From Strongylocentrotus droebachiensis (Eukaryota > Echinodermata > Echinoidea > Camarodonta > Strongylocentrotidae), in assembly GCA_035222895.1 (NCBI GenBank), contig JAVYIG010002537.1, positions 1-64,000 on the forward strand: a DNA stretch of 64,000 nucleotides. Reading direction: 5' to 3'. The position numbers were made by a program, and so were the translations under genes. Positions 27,201-38,719 of the stretch are shown piece by piece. The notes under the pieces are model-generated. The model saw nothing but the letters and a program-made list of their open reading frames with translations. It was not told where the DNA came from and made no database searches. The first letter of the stretch is position 1; each line of letters starts with the position of its first letter.

Positions 27201-28011
27201 GCATAAATCGCTCTTAAAACATGAGAGGGACACAGTAATTCACTTCATACTTCTCTGACAGGAATCAAAATTAATTTCGGTTTCGGGTGATAACTTTGGG
27301 CATAATAATGGCCAATAATTCCGTTGCCCTAAAACGTGCTTGGTGGACGCGCCCTCCTGCCGCCCCCGTAATATCACAGCAATCATCATATTCTATAAAT
27401 GGAGACATTTTTGCTATATATTATTACATGCACCATCTTCTTTCTTTCTTCATTCTCCTCCTCCTCCTCCTCTTCCTCCTCCTCCTCCTCCCCCTTCTTA
27501 TTTTTGTTCTATCTCTTCATATTTCTCAACCTCCTCCTGTTCTTCACCTTTTACCTCATCCTCTTCTTCTTTTTTCCTCCTTCCCTGTCTATGCTATCGT
27601 CTGGCGTAATTCTGCACTGTAGGATAACTCCAATGGAGAATGCCATGAACAGATAAAGACCGGCATCAAAGTGTCTGAATAATTTGTTTGCTAAGTCGTA
27701 AATAATAACTAATGACCTCTGTTTGTGCAAGGCTGTCAGCTATTAATTAGCTAACCAAGCCATTGGCTCACCCTAGAAAAACAAATAAAATAGCGATAAA
27801 GATACAAAAATGGATATGTTTAGAATTACAGTAAATATAAATATAATGAGGCGTCAAATGTGGTGTCCTACCCTACCGATTGAGGATGAGGGTTGTTACT
27901 GCGATGGGCCGATGTAGGTCGCATTCCTGGTTGGACAAACTTTTTCTTTCCTTTATCGTAATCATCGTAATACTGGGTCGTGAAGAGCTTCTTCTTCGCT
28001 AAATTAGGCAT
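14993..28011 (-). CDS. Unnamed six-exon gene, basic proline-rich 414-residue protein
   Basis: Coding exons in transcript order are 28011-27877, 23430-23205, 21062-20761, 18376-18301, 17356-17110 and 15251-14993. All introns are GT-AG and every junction keeps frame, for a total of 1245 nt including TGA. Visible parts are a Lys-rich start with TTQYYDDYDKGKKK, a conserved-looking RSNNPHP, a region likely to be helical (about residues 46-95), a long Pro/Ser/Lys disordered middle with TPPTPPPQARRPK, a helix with HVQAWMRQLREKLELQQ, and a C-terminus with RRHFIIAPDWVSERTSHRRL. There is no signal peptide or membrane segment. I do not recognise the family. Several RFX X-box-like sites in introns and 5' region hint at a cilium-associated protein, which is inference only. 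The GPCR gene upstream in coordinates is convergent. Confidence 0.8.
15252..17109 (-). other. Intron 5 of the unnamed gene
   Basis: No exon found. It holds a SINE-like element at 16083-16280 with a CA tail; the remainder is AT-rich. Confidence 0.6.
16083..16280 (+). mobile_element. SINE-like element with 7SL/Alu-domain-like head and CA tail
   Basis: The segment 16089-16119 (GGCGTTGTGGCG, then TGCACCTGTAATCCAGCTA) closely resembles the 5' Alu domain of SRP 7SL RNA. Downstream are GGTTCAAAACTG, which could be a Pol III B box, and a block with CTTTCGGACGGTGACGTTTAAA. It ends in a (CA)n run at 16256-16280. Assignment as a SINE is inference from this layout. Confidence 0.55.
17110..17356 (-). CDS. 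Unnamed gene, exon 5
   Basis: The acceptor is TTGCATCCTACAG and the donor AGAGCT|GTAAGC. It starts by completing G|AG (Glu), reads EKDVAYNMLKSLNG, then a Pro/Ala/Arg-rich stretch, then HVQAWMRQLREKLE, and ends in phase 2. Reading through the donor meets TAA at once, so retention would truncate the protein here. Confidence 0.8.
17357..18300 (-). other. Intron 4 of the unnamed gene
   Basis: No exon found. A degenerate stretch of CCTAA-like phrases lies at about 18036-18130. The ORFs at 17762-17953 and 17964-18221 have no recognisable content. Confidence 0.5.
18301..18376 (-). CDS. Unnamed gene, exon 4
   Basis: Short exon of 76 nt with acceptor TTTTTTCCTTCTGCAG and donor GATTTCG|GTAAGT. It reads HPAPKATSDSLAPKMKAWVE and GATDF, enters in phase 0 and leaves in phase 1. 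It is too short to stand alone as an ORF; frame continuity and strong splice sites support it. Confidence 0.8.
18425..19060. repeat. Diverged dispersed repeat, two or more units
   Basis: Units share an ACTTTCGA-A core followed about 80-100 bases later by a TTACGTAA/TTACATAA-like site. They are seen at about 18425-18540 and 18760-18870, with a partial third near 19010. A related unit is at about 41020-41110. The function is unknown. Confidence 0.45.
19915..20299. mobile_element. Inverted-repeat element, about 385 bp
   Basis: The left end GTACTCTCTTGATTTCTAAG is matched inverted by the right end TTCTAGAAATTAAGAGAGTAC-like sequence over about 33 bases, with a few mismatches. There is no ORF. 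It is probably a MITE. A target duplication is not clear. Confidence 0.7.
20761..21062 (-). CDS. Unnamed gene, exon 3
   Basis: The acceptor is TTTTTATTATAG and the donor GGTCAG|GTAAGG. It completes C|GA (Arg), restoring QPKRGNHYKAAAKTYGQ across the junction. It encodes the Pro/Lys/Ser-rich central region (PATPLPRPPS, TPPTPPPQARRPK, PVLYRSKTAPGQ). Composition suggests disorder. It leaves in phase 0. Confidence 0.85.
21063..23204 (-). other. Intron 2 of the unnamed gene
   Basis: Contains C-rich runs near 21527 and 21665 and the MITE at 22932-23146. No exon found. Confidence 0.55.
22932..23146. mobile_element. MITE with about 50-bp inverted ends, 215 bp
   Basis: The ends GGCCCGAATTC...CAAAGGAGG and its inverted partner continue into GGTTTGTCGACAAACC (itself palindromic) and GGTTTATGTGCGTCA. 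The interior repeats CGTTTCGACGCGTTT blocks. It has no coding capacity. Confidence 0.85.
23205..23430 (-). CDS. Unnamed gene, exon 2
   Basis: The acceptor is TTTCATTTTTAAAG and the donor CCAAAAC|GTAAGA. It is common to both candidate first exons, which end in phase 0. It reads DFLEPKNIKQKDAQMALQHR and later EHREYPQLTQSLPPGPDHG. It is rich in charged and helical residues in its first two thirds and leaves in phase 1. Confidence 0.85.
23431..27876 (-). other. Intron 1 of the unnamed gene
   Basis: No further exon found. It carries an RFX X-box-like palindrome at 24047-24059 and a TCC-rich tract at about 27455-27580. Poly-G runs lie near 24702, 24827 and 26180. Confidence 0.5.
24047..24059. promoter_or_regulatory. 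RFX X-box-like palindrome
   Basis: GTTGCTAGGCAAC is two opposed half-sites with a one-base spacer and fits the RFX X-box consensus (GTTRCY-N-RGYAAC type). RFX factors drive ciliary genes in animals. Binding is not shown. Confidence 0.5.
27877..28011 (-). CDS. Unnamed gene, first coding exon A
   Basis: ATG at 28011-28009, reading MPNLAKKKLFTTQYYDDYDK and later AHRSNNPHPQS, with a CAATCG|GTAGGG donor in phase 0. The 45 codons join exon 2 in frame. The RSNNPHP ending is shared with the exon at 38720-38794. Confidence 0.8.
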
Positions 28012-28900
28012 GGTGATGATTGCTGTTGTGTATCAAAGACAGGAACCGTAGACTCCTTCTCATATATCTCTCAGCATAAATATATCAAGCATAAAGAAGA
28101 CAGGTTGCGTGCTAAGTGTACATGATATGGGATAAACACTTTCCCCTTTCACTCCACGTACTAGGCACAGAAAACGATTATAGTCCAAATATTAGTTGAA
28201 ATTCCACCGAGGTCCCATGCCGTATGGTCTGTGTTGAACAGGATCCAAGTTCAGCGTATACCTACACCCCTAAATAGTGGAAATCTACGGGGAGGGGACT
28301 AAACTAACCCCCTACCACATGACATTGATTTCTGAAGTGAAATCCGAAACCAATAACAAACTGAACTACAGCACATGCACGAGGCACTTAGCGGGACCGC
28401 GTCAGTTGCTAGGGCAGCCAGGGCCGACCCCTTTGTTAACGTCCCGAAAAGAATGTTTAACAATAACCCCTCCTCGTTTTGTTGCGCTATTGTAATTGTC
28501 CAACTCCATTCTCCGTTTCACTCAATTCTTTATGCCGCCAAGCCGAGTGTGACGTAACAATTGGCGTGAGTTTAACAAGGGAGAGTAAGAAGAGGGGGGT
28601 ATTTCTTCACTCGACTGTGAATATCATCTCGCACGGATAGTTTGGAGGGGAGGGGAGAGGGGGTTTAATTGAACGATATCCATATCAAAATCAAGAGAAT
28701 TATTGAGGTGGGGTGAAAAGGGTCCTGCATGGATAGTTATCATTAACAAATGGCATCCCACTATTCACAGAAAATGTGATATGTCTGTTTTTCCCCATTC
28801 ACATCTCTTACAAATTGACATCGACTATTCATGCTAGGTGGGGTTTCCAACGTTACCGTAAGGTCTACATCGCCCTGTTTGTAGTTCAGCCTGTTCTTCC
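28012..28900 (-). promoter_or_regulatory. 5' UTR / promoter region of isoform A (candidate)
   Basis: Upstream of the ATG at 28011. TGACGTAA at 28550-28557 resembles a CRE. A transcription start cannot be placed. Confidence 0.3.
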
Positions 28901-28916
28901 CCACTCCCCACTAATC

Positions 28917-28930
28917 CACCTTTCTCTCTT

Positions 28931-28978
<48 letters not shown>

Positions 28979-28990
28979 TCTCTCTCTCTA
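28917..28990. repeat. CT microsatellite
   Basis: Nearly pure (CT)n. Confidence 0.95.
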
Positions 28991-31930
28991 ACATGAATGT
29001 GCATAATTGCAAACGTTTTGAGGCAACGCGAATGAAAAGACTGATTAGCTAATTGAAATTTTCCAACAAGGAATTACCTATCCGAACAATTATGAAAGGT
29101 CTAAATTAATGAACCATATTTTCCAAGTAAAACAGCACTTTAGAAAAGATGGGTCTCCCAGTTTTCACAAAAGATGAAATTTTACTCGATGGGATATGCA
29201 TGAGCAATTAGATGATGAGTACAATTATTATAGTGATCGTGATAATGGAATCGCTGATTGTTACCATGATAGTTCGGTTTCCATAGCGTATATTTCGGGC
29301 CAATTTCAGAAAAATTTACCATGGTTGATGAAATTTAATGTATAATCATCATAAAGATTAATACCGCTTGTTCGATTCAGATCGCTTCTGTCGTGTTGTA
29401 TCATACGGGTTTTATTTTTCAGTCACCATTCTCGTGCCCAAGTACAACTTTATTATTCATAATTATGTCAGGGTGGTGTAGTTTTATGAGTCTATATGGC
29501 AACTTCATCAAAAGACCTCAATAAATGACACATAGCTAATTCAATGCCGATCTCATCAATTAATTTTTTTTTAGCGCATTGATCTCTTGGTGATGAGACG
29601 ACTGAAATAAATATACTGATGAGAAGAAGCCTTTTAACCACTTGACAACTGAATTATCTCATTCCCATAGGCTTAATACAGGAGCAACCAGGTTCCAGTA
29701 GACATTATGTTAACTTTCCTACAACGGAAGATTGTTTTTGTTGTTGTTGCATTGAACCACCTCTCAAAAACTGAAGGGATGGAAGTCAGAAGACGGATTA
29801 AAAAGAAAGGAACTATATAGTTTGTGACTTCTGTTTGAGAACTTTGAGAAAAGGGCTCTTTAGAAAATGTTTGTTTATGATAATCATTGTAAGACGTTGC
29901 GTCGCCAAGCATGTCAAGTGTTTGTAAAAGCAGCTTCGATATTCAATGCTTCAAATGATTATTGAATAAACTTGCGCAATCACAATTTCATGCTGTAGAA
30001 TATATCGACATGAGGCAATTTTCCTCTAGAATACAGAACCCCATTTTCATGCAGTCGATGGGGAATGATTATAAAGGGTTAGAACTGCGTGAACGTGTGC
30101 ATGGCCTATTGCAAAAGACGCCATCTCGGTGTAAAAAAATAAGGGTCGGCCAATTCGCTGCTGTCCGCCTTTATGCTGCCTGTCGTATTTTGCAAAAACA
30201 TTCATTTTTAATCAACCCTCTCCAAGCGACATATTATCAGAGCCAGCCATTGGCATGAAAGAAAGATATCATGGCGAGCTGATGTCAAACAGGAAACCAC
30301 AACACTCGAATCGTGGCTGAGAAGTAGTTTGAATATCGGTTCTCTAGCTTGGAGAGCAGAGGCACCGCTCGAAAAGCAAGACATCGGCAGATGATGCCAC
30401 GCACGAATTATTCATAAAGTATTTATTTGCGTCAGAAATGGACCAGCTAGAGGCAGGTGCTTGTGAAGAGTTCTGGGTGCTGATGAGTATGCATTCTCAG
30501 ACTCGCGTTATTTCTCACTCAAACATGAGTACTGAATGAAATGCTGCTTGGCGCGTAAAAAAGCTCCTTATTATAAAGGCGACGGTGATATCGGTAAAAT
30601 CATAATCGCTCGTCTGCCGTGAATTTGTAAAATACGTTTTGTGTGAATGGGTCCAATTGACCTCGATGTGATCGAGGGAGATCGATAAGATTCGATGTTA
30701 GAATTGATTTTTGATAACATACAATGGACTACTCCTTGTCCGTGTTCGGTATGCTCTTTTAGCAGATGTAAATTGAAACATGATAATGTGCGTTATAGAA
30801 GACACTCGGGTGAAAGATATATGAGAATACAAACATGATTGATGAATGAATGAAAATAATTACACAACATGATGAATTGCAAAGTAAACGATCTTACTGT
30901 ATACACGATTGACTCTATACAGAATGGTTACTGCAGTATAAGCATTTAAAATTGCTCTTTAAAAATCAATTTCTATAAAAATAAATGATTCCGCGTCCAT
31001 TTTTCTTTTATCATTTTTATTATGGCAAATTGAGATCCACCTCATGCATGGCACATATCCTTTCTCGCGGTACAGCATTGTGCAATCGTTAACCCCCCCC
31101 CCCCCCGCCCCGGCCATGGGTATTTTTCTTTGTCAATAATTTGTGATTGTTATTGATGTTTTTTGTAGTAATGTTGTCTTCTTTTGTATACGAACTTGAT
31201 GAAAAACATTCCTGTGGCTGAAGGCAGGTTTTTTTAAATATCATATTGAAATAGAACAAACAAACAAATAAAACAAACTAAACATGATGACTGAAAGAAA
31301 AAACGCTAATAAATGTTAATTTTTTATCCTAAACCATCATGATAGAGAGTCGTGACAGAACCCAATTTCTGCATGGCAATGACTGATTTGTATGAAATGT
31401 ATATAGAGAACATCTATACATGAACCCTTCAAACAGGAAAGAACTCCTCAAAATACACAGCATGAAAGTGGGGGTGAATGAGAAAGAACTGCTCACATCA
31501 TCATCGTCATATTTTGTTCTTTAAAGAAACCCATATTATTGACTTCATGACTGAAAACTAAATATTATCATGAAGCAAACATGTCTGTCGCTGCTACATG
31601 ATTCCGAAATTTTCATCTCGAGTATATCGACAGCCATATTAGCAAGATAGAATGGTATAAAAGCTGATTAGAATGACATTGAGGAGACAGCTTTCAAGTA
31701 ATTGATCATTCGATAAGTGGCCTTGGTACGCAGAAAACCCATGCAGGATTAGTTAATTATGTTTGCATGCAAGGCCTCTTTTAATATCATTAATTTATAT
31801 AACCCTTTGTGGCGGTGCATCGATTGAGAAAACTAGCGCGGGTTCATAAAAGTTTGATGAAATATTCCCCGTATTTCATAAACTGGATTAATGAAAGTTG
31901 GAATGGAACTCAGTTTGAGAGTTTGTATAT

Positions 31931-32470
31931 GAATATCTTGGTCCTCGAGAACATCGCACGCAATGTGAAGTGTTTGCACATCATAGTTTGGGGGCGGTCA
32001 AGTGTCTATCAAGAAGGGGGCACCTTATCTTGCTGCCTATATGAATTTGGAATTTCAGTTCTCATTTCTTCTTTATAACGTTTCGACAATTATGATTATT
32101 GTCCTCAATAAATGAATATGTTGGATTTCGAGAACAGTACTCTACATGCACGACAATTGTGAAGGGATTCAGTTTGTTCGTTGTAATTTTCGACGACCAT
32201 GACAGGGGCATCATATCTGGCTGCCTATAAGTTGAAATTGAGTTTCACATTTCCCCTTTTATTCTTGAAAACATTTTCGGTCTCATGATTTGTTTGTCTT
32301 TGTTATAGTTGTTATAGAATATCTTGGACATCGAGAACAGTGCTCTACAAGCATGATAAAATGAAGAGTATGTTTGCCCAACGTAACCTTGGGCGACCAT
32401 GTGGCATCTTGCTTTCAATAAATTTGGCATTGTGTTTCTCATTTCCCCTTTATAATATTTCAATATTAAT
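31931..32470. repeat. Three degenerate tandem units of about 190-205 bp
   Basis: Units start at about 31931, 32112 and 32317 with a GAATATCTTGG...TCGAGAACA-like sequence. Each later contains a TTGCTGCCTAT or GCATCTTGCTT-like block and ATTTCCCCTTTATA. Divergence is high. There is no ORF common to the units. Confidence 0.65.
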
Positions 32471-33165
32471 ATTTATTTGTATAGAACCCTAATCACCATT
32501 CAATGGTGGAGAGCTGATGTATATACATGTTGAAGAACTATATTAGATGGATGTGTACTCGGATATTTCCCGGTGACATAACGGCGAAGCCACGTAGAGG
32601 GCCGAAGCCGACGACCCCCCCTCCCCACTGTGAAAACCGTAAAATATTAACAAAAACCACGAATTTGTCATCTTCCCCAATTCTCCTATCATGAAATTTC
32701 AATGAAGCTCCCCTACTTCATATTCGGCTTGATTCGTAAATTTTCAGTTGAGAACAAAATGGTTATAAAAAATTAACATAAAGAATAAATCGATTTCAAA
32801 ATAATGGATATCATGCAAATGAATTATTAACGAAAAAAACAAGAAACAAAATTAGCTTCTTGCTTTCACAATTCGATTGTTGACTAGAAATGTTTACAGT
32901 CTTGAAACTGAAGACAAAGAAGAACCAGAGTCCGAAACTCTTAAACGTTGGGATGTTGGTATACACGACCGTTCTATTTGAACGGGTAGGGTTCCTGTGA
33001 CAATACTAGTCTGGTCAAAGTAAATATGTCTTTTAGTTTTATGTCACTTAGATACTTGACTTGCCTTTGAAAAGCCTTCTGTCTACAAATAAAAACTGTT
33101 TCAAGATGTCCCGATATCGTGTTTAACATTAGAGACAAACTGCGAAGCTCTCCACGTGACGAACT

Positions 33166-33180
33166 GTTGCTATGGGTAAC
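33166..33180. promoter_or_regulatory. RFX X-box-like site
   Basis: GTTGCTATGGGTAAC: two half-sites with a three-base spacer. Confidence 0.4.
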
Positions 33181-34262
33181 TGCGTCCTTGGTAACACAAA
33201 TTGAGTGTGTGGTAGATGGTTGTACAGTAGCCAGAAAGGGTAAACATACGTTAGATCGTTAATGTCCTGATTTATTTCGTAATTAATTAGGTCTTATCTT
33301 TGATTTGATCAACTAACCAACGAGTTCCGCCACAAACATCTCTCTTTTTAATGTTTCTTTGCTTGTCCAGTCCCCGATAAAATTCGCACATCCCTTCCCA
33401 ATGCCCCCCCCCCCCCCTCTTCCCCTTGCCATGAACAGCCTTATCGATGTGTCTTTCTTAGTATTTTCCCATATTGATTCTGAGCTCGTGCACTTTTGTT
33501 TTACAGAGTTGATTAACCTGACACTTTCATACATCCTGTTTACTGCATGCCTGAATTTCAGATATTTATTAATTTTCAACGTTCTCGATCTATCTTTATT
33601 ATGCAAAATAGGGATGTACCAACAATCAGAAGATTAAGTAGAGTGGTCCGTAGATTGTATGAATAAATTGTTTCTGAGGCTAATACTATTCAGCCCACGG
33701 CATTAAAAGATCAAGAATGAAACTGACTTAATTTTGCAACGCGGGTTGGCAACCTGGCGACCAGAAATAACAAGTTCAACTGTCCAACCATACGGTCAAT
33801 AATATCAATGGTATCCGTCACCTAGAGACTTCCGATTCGCGTGAATGTTGTCGATGTCCATCGATTTTGATAGATTTTGATTGATTTTGCCCCGTTTACA
33901 AAACTTTCAACCCTTTAGTCCTAATAAAATGAACTATGGATATACTAACTTTTTTTTCCTTTTTTTTCTTCTATTTCTTTAATAAATTGATAGTATACAT
34001 ATTATATATGTCAACTGCATAAAACTTGCGTCAAAGGCCTAGAAGAGCCGGTGACCGGTAGAGAGTTTAGTATTGGGAGAGTAGGCTGGTGGTATTTTTC
34101 TAAAATCACAACGCCGGAATTAAGAAAAGTGTCCGCCAGTTGGCTTACATAATATATGACGCTAATTCAACAGCCATTCTTCACGTTCTTGCTCTCCTTT
34201 TCACAGAAACAATTCTGAACTTTCAGAATACAGTGTAAGGCATGCAATAGCTATATAGGCCT

Positions 34263-34395
34263 GGGCCCGTTTCTCGAAACCGTCATAAGTCTAACTTCTT
34301 GACTATACTATTGAAATGTGTGTTAATTCTATAGCACACGTTTTAATGGGATAGTCAAGAAGTTAGACTTAATGACGGTTTCGAGAAACGGGCCC
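34263..34395. mobile_element. Near-perfect palindromic MITE, 133 bp
   Basis: GGGCCCGTTTCTCGAAACCG and the following 24 bases are matched inverted at the right end with one indel. Only a short centre is unpaired. Confidence 0.85.
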
Positions 34396-35231
34396 CTGGT
34401 GCCTAAAGTGCATTCTACCGATGTAATGTTATTTTCCCCTGCATCAAAGTTCCATGTCAATTTAACTCAAATTCGCCTCCAGTGCCTGTCCTACCGACAA
34501 ATCGTTTCTAAGCGACGGGGTCTGTTTTTCCCAGCCCTAGATTTAACTCTCTCATCTATTTTGTTGTCTTCATATTGTTGATGTTGAAATTTTGCATCGA
34601 TTGACTTGGCAGTAATTGTGAGGAATAAGTCAAGCAGTTCTTGTTTTCTCACTCGTGCTTGATCAATCATCTTTAGTTTTCTATCACTACTTGTTTTTCT
34701 CTGCCACACTTTCGTGTCATCCTTTTGTAATTCTACAAAATGGGCTACTCATTGCGAAGTCTTCTAAAAGACCCGATAACTCAGGGCAGATGTCAGTCAT
34801 GAGAAGAGAAAGCTCTTCATGTCAATTCAACCACGAAATTGGAACCAGAAAATGCATTTTGAAATAGTGTATAGGAATCACGGTTTGGTTTGAACTTTGA
34901 ATTGAGTCAAAAAAAGAGCTTTTGATGAAACAACAAACTAACAAAGTTCGTTGGTATCATACCCGTTAAAAATGTTTGGACACTCTCGAGTTTAGATTTA
35001 GATGACATTTAGAAGTTTTAATTTGCAAAGTAGGTAAGTGGTTGTATTGGTGACAAAGGGTGGGGATGCAATGTGGTAGCGTGGGTGATGCCACAATAAA
35101 AAGAATGTGCAATTTTCGTATATAATCAAAATTAATGCATAATTCATTGTTAAGTGCCTCTTTACAAATCATTTTATTCACGAATAATGGTATTTCAATA
35201 TTCAGAATGCGAAAGGCATACGTTTTGTGTT

Positions 35232-35244
35232 GTTACTTAGCAAC
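35232..35244. promoter_or_regulatory. RFX X-box-like palindrome
   Basis: GTTACTTAGCAAC matches the symmetric X-box form with a one-base spacer. Confidence 0.45.
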
Positions 35245-36344
35245 AACTAATGTATTATTTTTTTTACTATTGAAGTGCATTCATTCGGTACAGGTGAATA
35301 AAATAATTTGTAATGAGGCACTACAATAATGCACTTACATTTTGATTGCATTACGAAAATGGTATAGTAGTGCACTGGGGCCGGCACTGCAGTCTTATCA
35401 AGTAGATATTATACAAGGAAGCATGGCAAACGAGTCGTGTGTATGAGATTCGGTTGTTAATCTTCTTTTCACATTCCTATCTTTGTCTATCTTTCTTCTC
35501 GCATCGTTTTTCTCTTTTTCTTCTTCCTATTCTACTCCTCTTCTACTTCTTATTTTTTTTAATATTAAGTTTCAATGGGAGTGGATGGGCATGGGACCGT
35601 TTGGCTTATATAATTATATCTTGCTCTCGTAGCAATGGTATAGCAAACATACTTTAAGGATCGCTTGCTTGGAGAAGGTGTGGTTAATCTGCCAAAGTAA
35701 TTTATAAAAAAAACCTTCACATTTCTCTGTTTAAGTGCCAGTCTTGATACATAATAGGCAAACTCAGACTAAGAAAGATCGCCCATCTCATTGCTTTCAT
35801 CCGATCAATGATTATAACCCAGATTACGACGGAACTTTATTAATAGTTCGCAATTTTTACAACCGAGAAAATTGCTTTTGCAGCAAACTGCGAAAAGGGT
35901 AACATAGCAACTCGAGTAAAAAAAAGAAAGAAAGAAAGTGCATTAAAAAGCCAAAGCTTAGACTAACTCCAGTATTGTTTGGATTGCGTGGCAGTAAATG
36001 GTGTAAAGTGTTTCGAGAACTAGCTAAAACTATTATTCTCCACGCAAAATAATGACGCAGTAATTTTTATTCCTGCTTAACTAAGCTCTATAAGCCCCCT
36101 CCAAAGCATGGATACAGGAGATCCGTTCTGAATAATCTAAACCAAAAGATACAATAGAAAGACACAGTATTTAATCCATTATACCGTGGCTATTTGCGTC
36201 ACGTTTTGATTGTAAGACATTAAGTAGGGTCGTTAAAAAGTTGTGGCTTTTGTGTGACCCTTTTGAAATGTCCACGTCAAAATAGGCAGATTTATCTTCA
36301 AGTCTCAAGAAAGAATTTACAATTGGACTGTAAACATAGGATAA

Positions 36345-36422
36345 TCGGGAGCGCCAGGAGGGTCAAATCTGACTGACATGAGCGCTATACAAGAACCCAC
36401 TATGATTATTATTATTATTAAA
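36345..36422 (+). mobile_element. SINE 3' fragment with ATT tail
   Basis: GGGAGCGCCAGGAGGGTCAA, then GAGCGCTATACAAGAACCCA and an (ATT)n tail. It is the same sequence as the inverted fragment at about 57968-58045. Confidence 0.7.
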
Positions 36423-36675
36423 CGCGGTCTTCTTATAAGGTGTGACTAAAAGTGGGAAGGTATTTTTTTTCTTATCTGAATCCGGATAATAAATTGGGAC
36501 GTCACAGGAAAAGGGGCATTTTCAAAGGAAAATAGATCTTTTGAAAACAGACACAGTAAGTTTTCAACAAAATGCAGCCACACAAATGCATCAATGGAAT
36601 TATACGATTAATGAAATATATAAATATTATTATTGGGGGAAACTGCTCCTTAACCCCCCCCCCCCCCTCTGTACT

Positions 36676-36704
36676 GTATGTCTCTCTCTCTCTCTCTCTC
36701 TCTC
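36676..36704. repeat. CT microsatellite next to poly-C
   Basis: (CT)n preceded by a poly-C run at about 36654-36666. Confidence 0.9.
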
Positions 36705-37504
36705 TTGTCCACATGTACGCCCCTAACCCTGCCGTTTATCACTGTGTCATCACCATGACCACAAAACTGTTTGCTAAGCGAGCAAAGTTGAGTGTCGCGT
36801 CGTATAATAGGCCCTATAGCTGCCAGATCACTAGTGCGCCTTTGGTGAGCATGTGACAATCTTAATTCATGAACCTCCATCCAAAGATTAAATAATTTGT
36901 AACATCAGTGAGCATGATAAACATTAATTTTCGTTTAGAAGATTGGCTCACTAGCGTGATGTTTTTTTGGAGAACGACTCCACTTATTGATTCTTCTCTA
37001 AAAAATCTGTCTGAACACGATGAAAGAGAACATGATTGAATTGGTTTCACTTGGTTTCTTCAAGTACCATTGAGAATATCGATCAACATGATGTCTTGAT
37101 TCACAAAACATGAAAGAAAGAAATCTTTGAATGAGGTCATTGGCGGGGTCAATGGTCACTAGGCGTGACGGGTTTCATAGAGAGGCTTGTCTTTCAGAGT
37201 TTTGTGTAATTAGCCTCGTGATTAGGGCTATTGTTTTCTCCATCTCCATCAACAAAAGTTGGTGTACTTGAGAGGAAGGATAATAGACAGAAGTGGAATG
37301 CTTCAAGGATGGGTTATAGCGTCCCCATCCTTCTTCAACCAAACCACAAAAAGGCTATTAACACCCGTAGAGCTATAGACCAAATATTACATCGGATGCT
37401 CCCCCAAAAATGCCCTGTCCTTCACAACCGATTACCTGGTGAATGCCGAGAAGAGTTTAGCAGAGTATCCTTTTCTCGGTACATTTCGTTGGCGTTACGA
37501 TTAG

Positions 37505-37518
37505 TTACCATGGCAATA
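37505..37518. promoter_or_regulatory. Imperfect RFX X-box-like site
   Basis: GTTACCATGGCAAT differs from the classic X-box in the last base. It lies about 1.2 kb downstream of the alternative first exon. Confidence 0.3.
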
Positions 37519-38719
37519 CAACGCTATTAATTTACATCTCAAAGCATAAATTCACCATACAAAAAAATGTTCTCATTGACATCCCATTACGGATATCCCT
37601 AAACTGCGGAAAGGAAATATGCTACTGCAATTCAATATACAAATTTAAAAATCAGTTATTAATCTCTTTTAGAAATATATATTGACACGTTTTCCGTCGC
37701 TCTTTAGATTCTCTCCGTTATGCAATAAGACGATCGTTCTTCTTTTTGAAAGGTGAGTTATGAAATGCATCCATGTTTCACGTTTCATATTTAAATAGAG
37801 GGTATAGATCTAATGTAATTACGGGCAACTTGAAAGAAGCAGAATATTTATCATTATCTGTGAATAAATGTGTTTCATTTTTTAAACTTACAGACGGCAT
37901 ACATTTCGAAGTAGCTTGAAGTAGCATTGTATCGAGCGGCATTCAAAAGAGTTGGAAGCCAAGACCGGGTAACTTCTCTATTTTCTATTCTAAAGCTTTT
38001 CTAAATTGCAATTTTACTTCAATTACTTCATCTTCTATATGCGTTAACGTTTTATATTAAAAAAGGAAATGGATTTTAACTTCCAGGTACGGATAAAACA
38101 AATTAAGTAATACATACAGACTTGAATTGAATTGTGCATTAATCTTATTCGTCTTGCTTGGAAAAAAAGCATAGGCCTATTAAGTTTCAGACAAAAATTT
38201 AATTGTAAAAGAGAGAAAATGCCTTTTACTATAACGTTGTTGTTTCAAATATCCTACAAGATTTGTTTTGCCGGAGAAATAATCAATTTTTGTCCCGGTC
38301 CATAGTGCTTATATTGATGACATAAAGGCTAACAGCTCAATTGCAACATGGACCCAGTTCATAAAGGCCCCCTATAAAGATATACTTTTAAATTAAAAAA
38401 AGAAATTCCTAATTGATTGTCATATTTTGGATATAATCTATACAGTGTGGTATTATCAGAGAGGAAGGGGTGTGTCTTTTTTCAGAAATTAAAGATACCA
38501 AGGTAAAGAAAATACTCTTATGTTAAAATATATAAATAACAAACTGTTAGTTCATTTTACCTGACCTGACTAAAACGACACTTCTTTTTTTTTTTAATAA
38601 AAAAAAAATACATCAATACAAAACAGTATATGTTATAATCTGAGAATTTCCCTGGAAAGTCAAAGGAGGGTTAATACAGTCATAACCAAACAAAATCTTG
38701 AAAAGAAAAGCTTTCTTAC

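Larger units (their letters stand above)
28991..38719 (-). other. Long intergenic or first-intron stretch between the two first exons
   Basis: About 9.7 kb with no convincing coding exon on either strand. It holds three X-box-like sites, a degenerate tandem repeat (31931-32470), a short palindromic MITE (34263-34395), a SINE tail (36345-36422), a CT run (36676-36704) and poly-C tracts near 31091, 33404 and 36655. Confidence 0.5.

Noticed and set aside
28405..28419. Fifth X-box (GTTGCTAGGGCAG)
   Set aside because: The second half-site is broken by an extra G and does not end in AAC.
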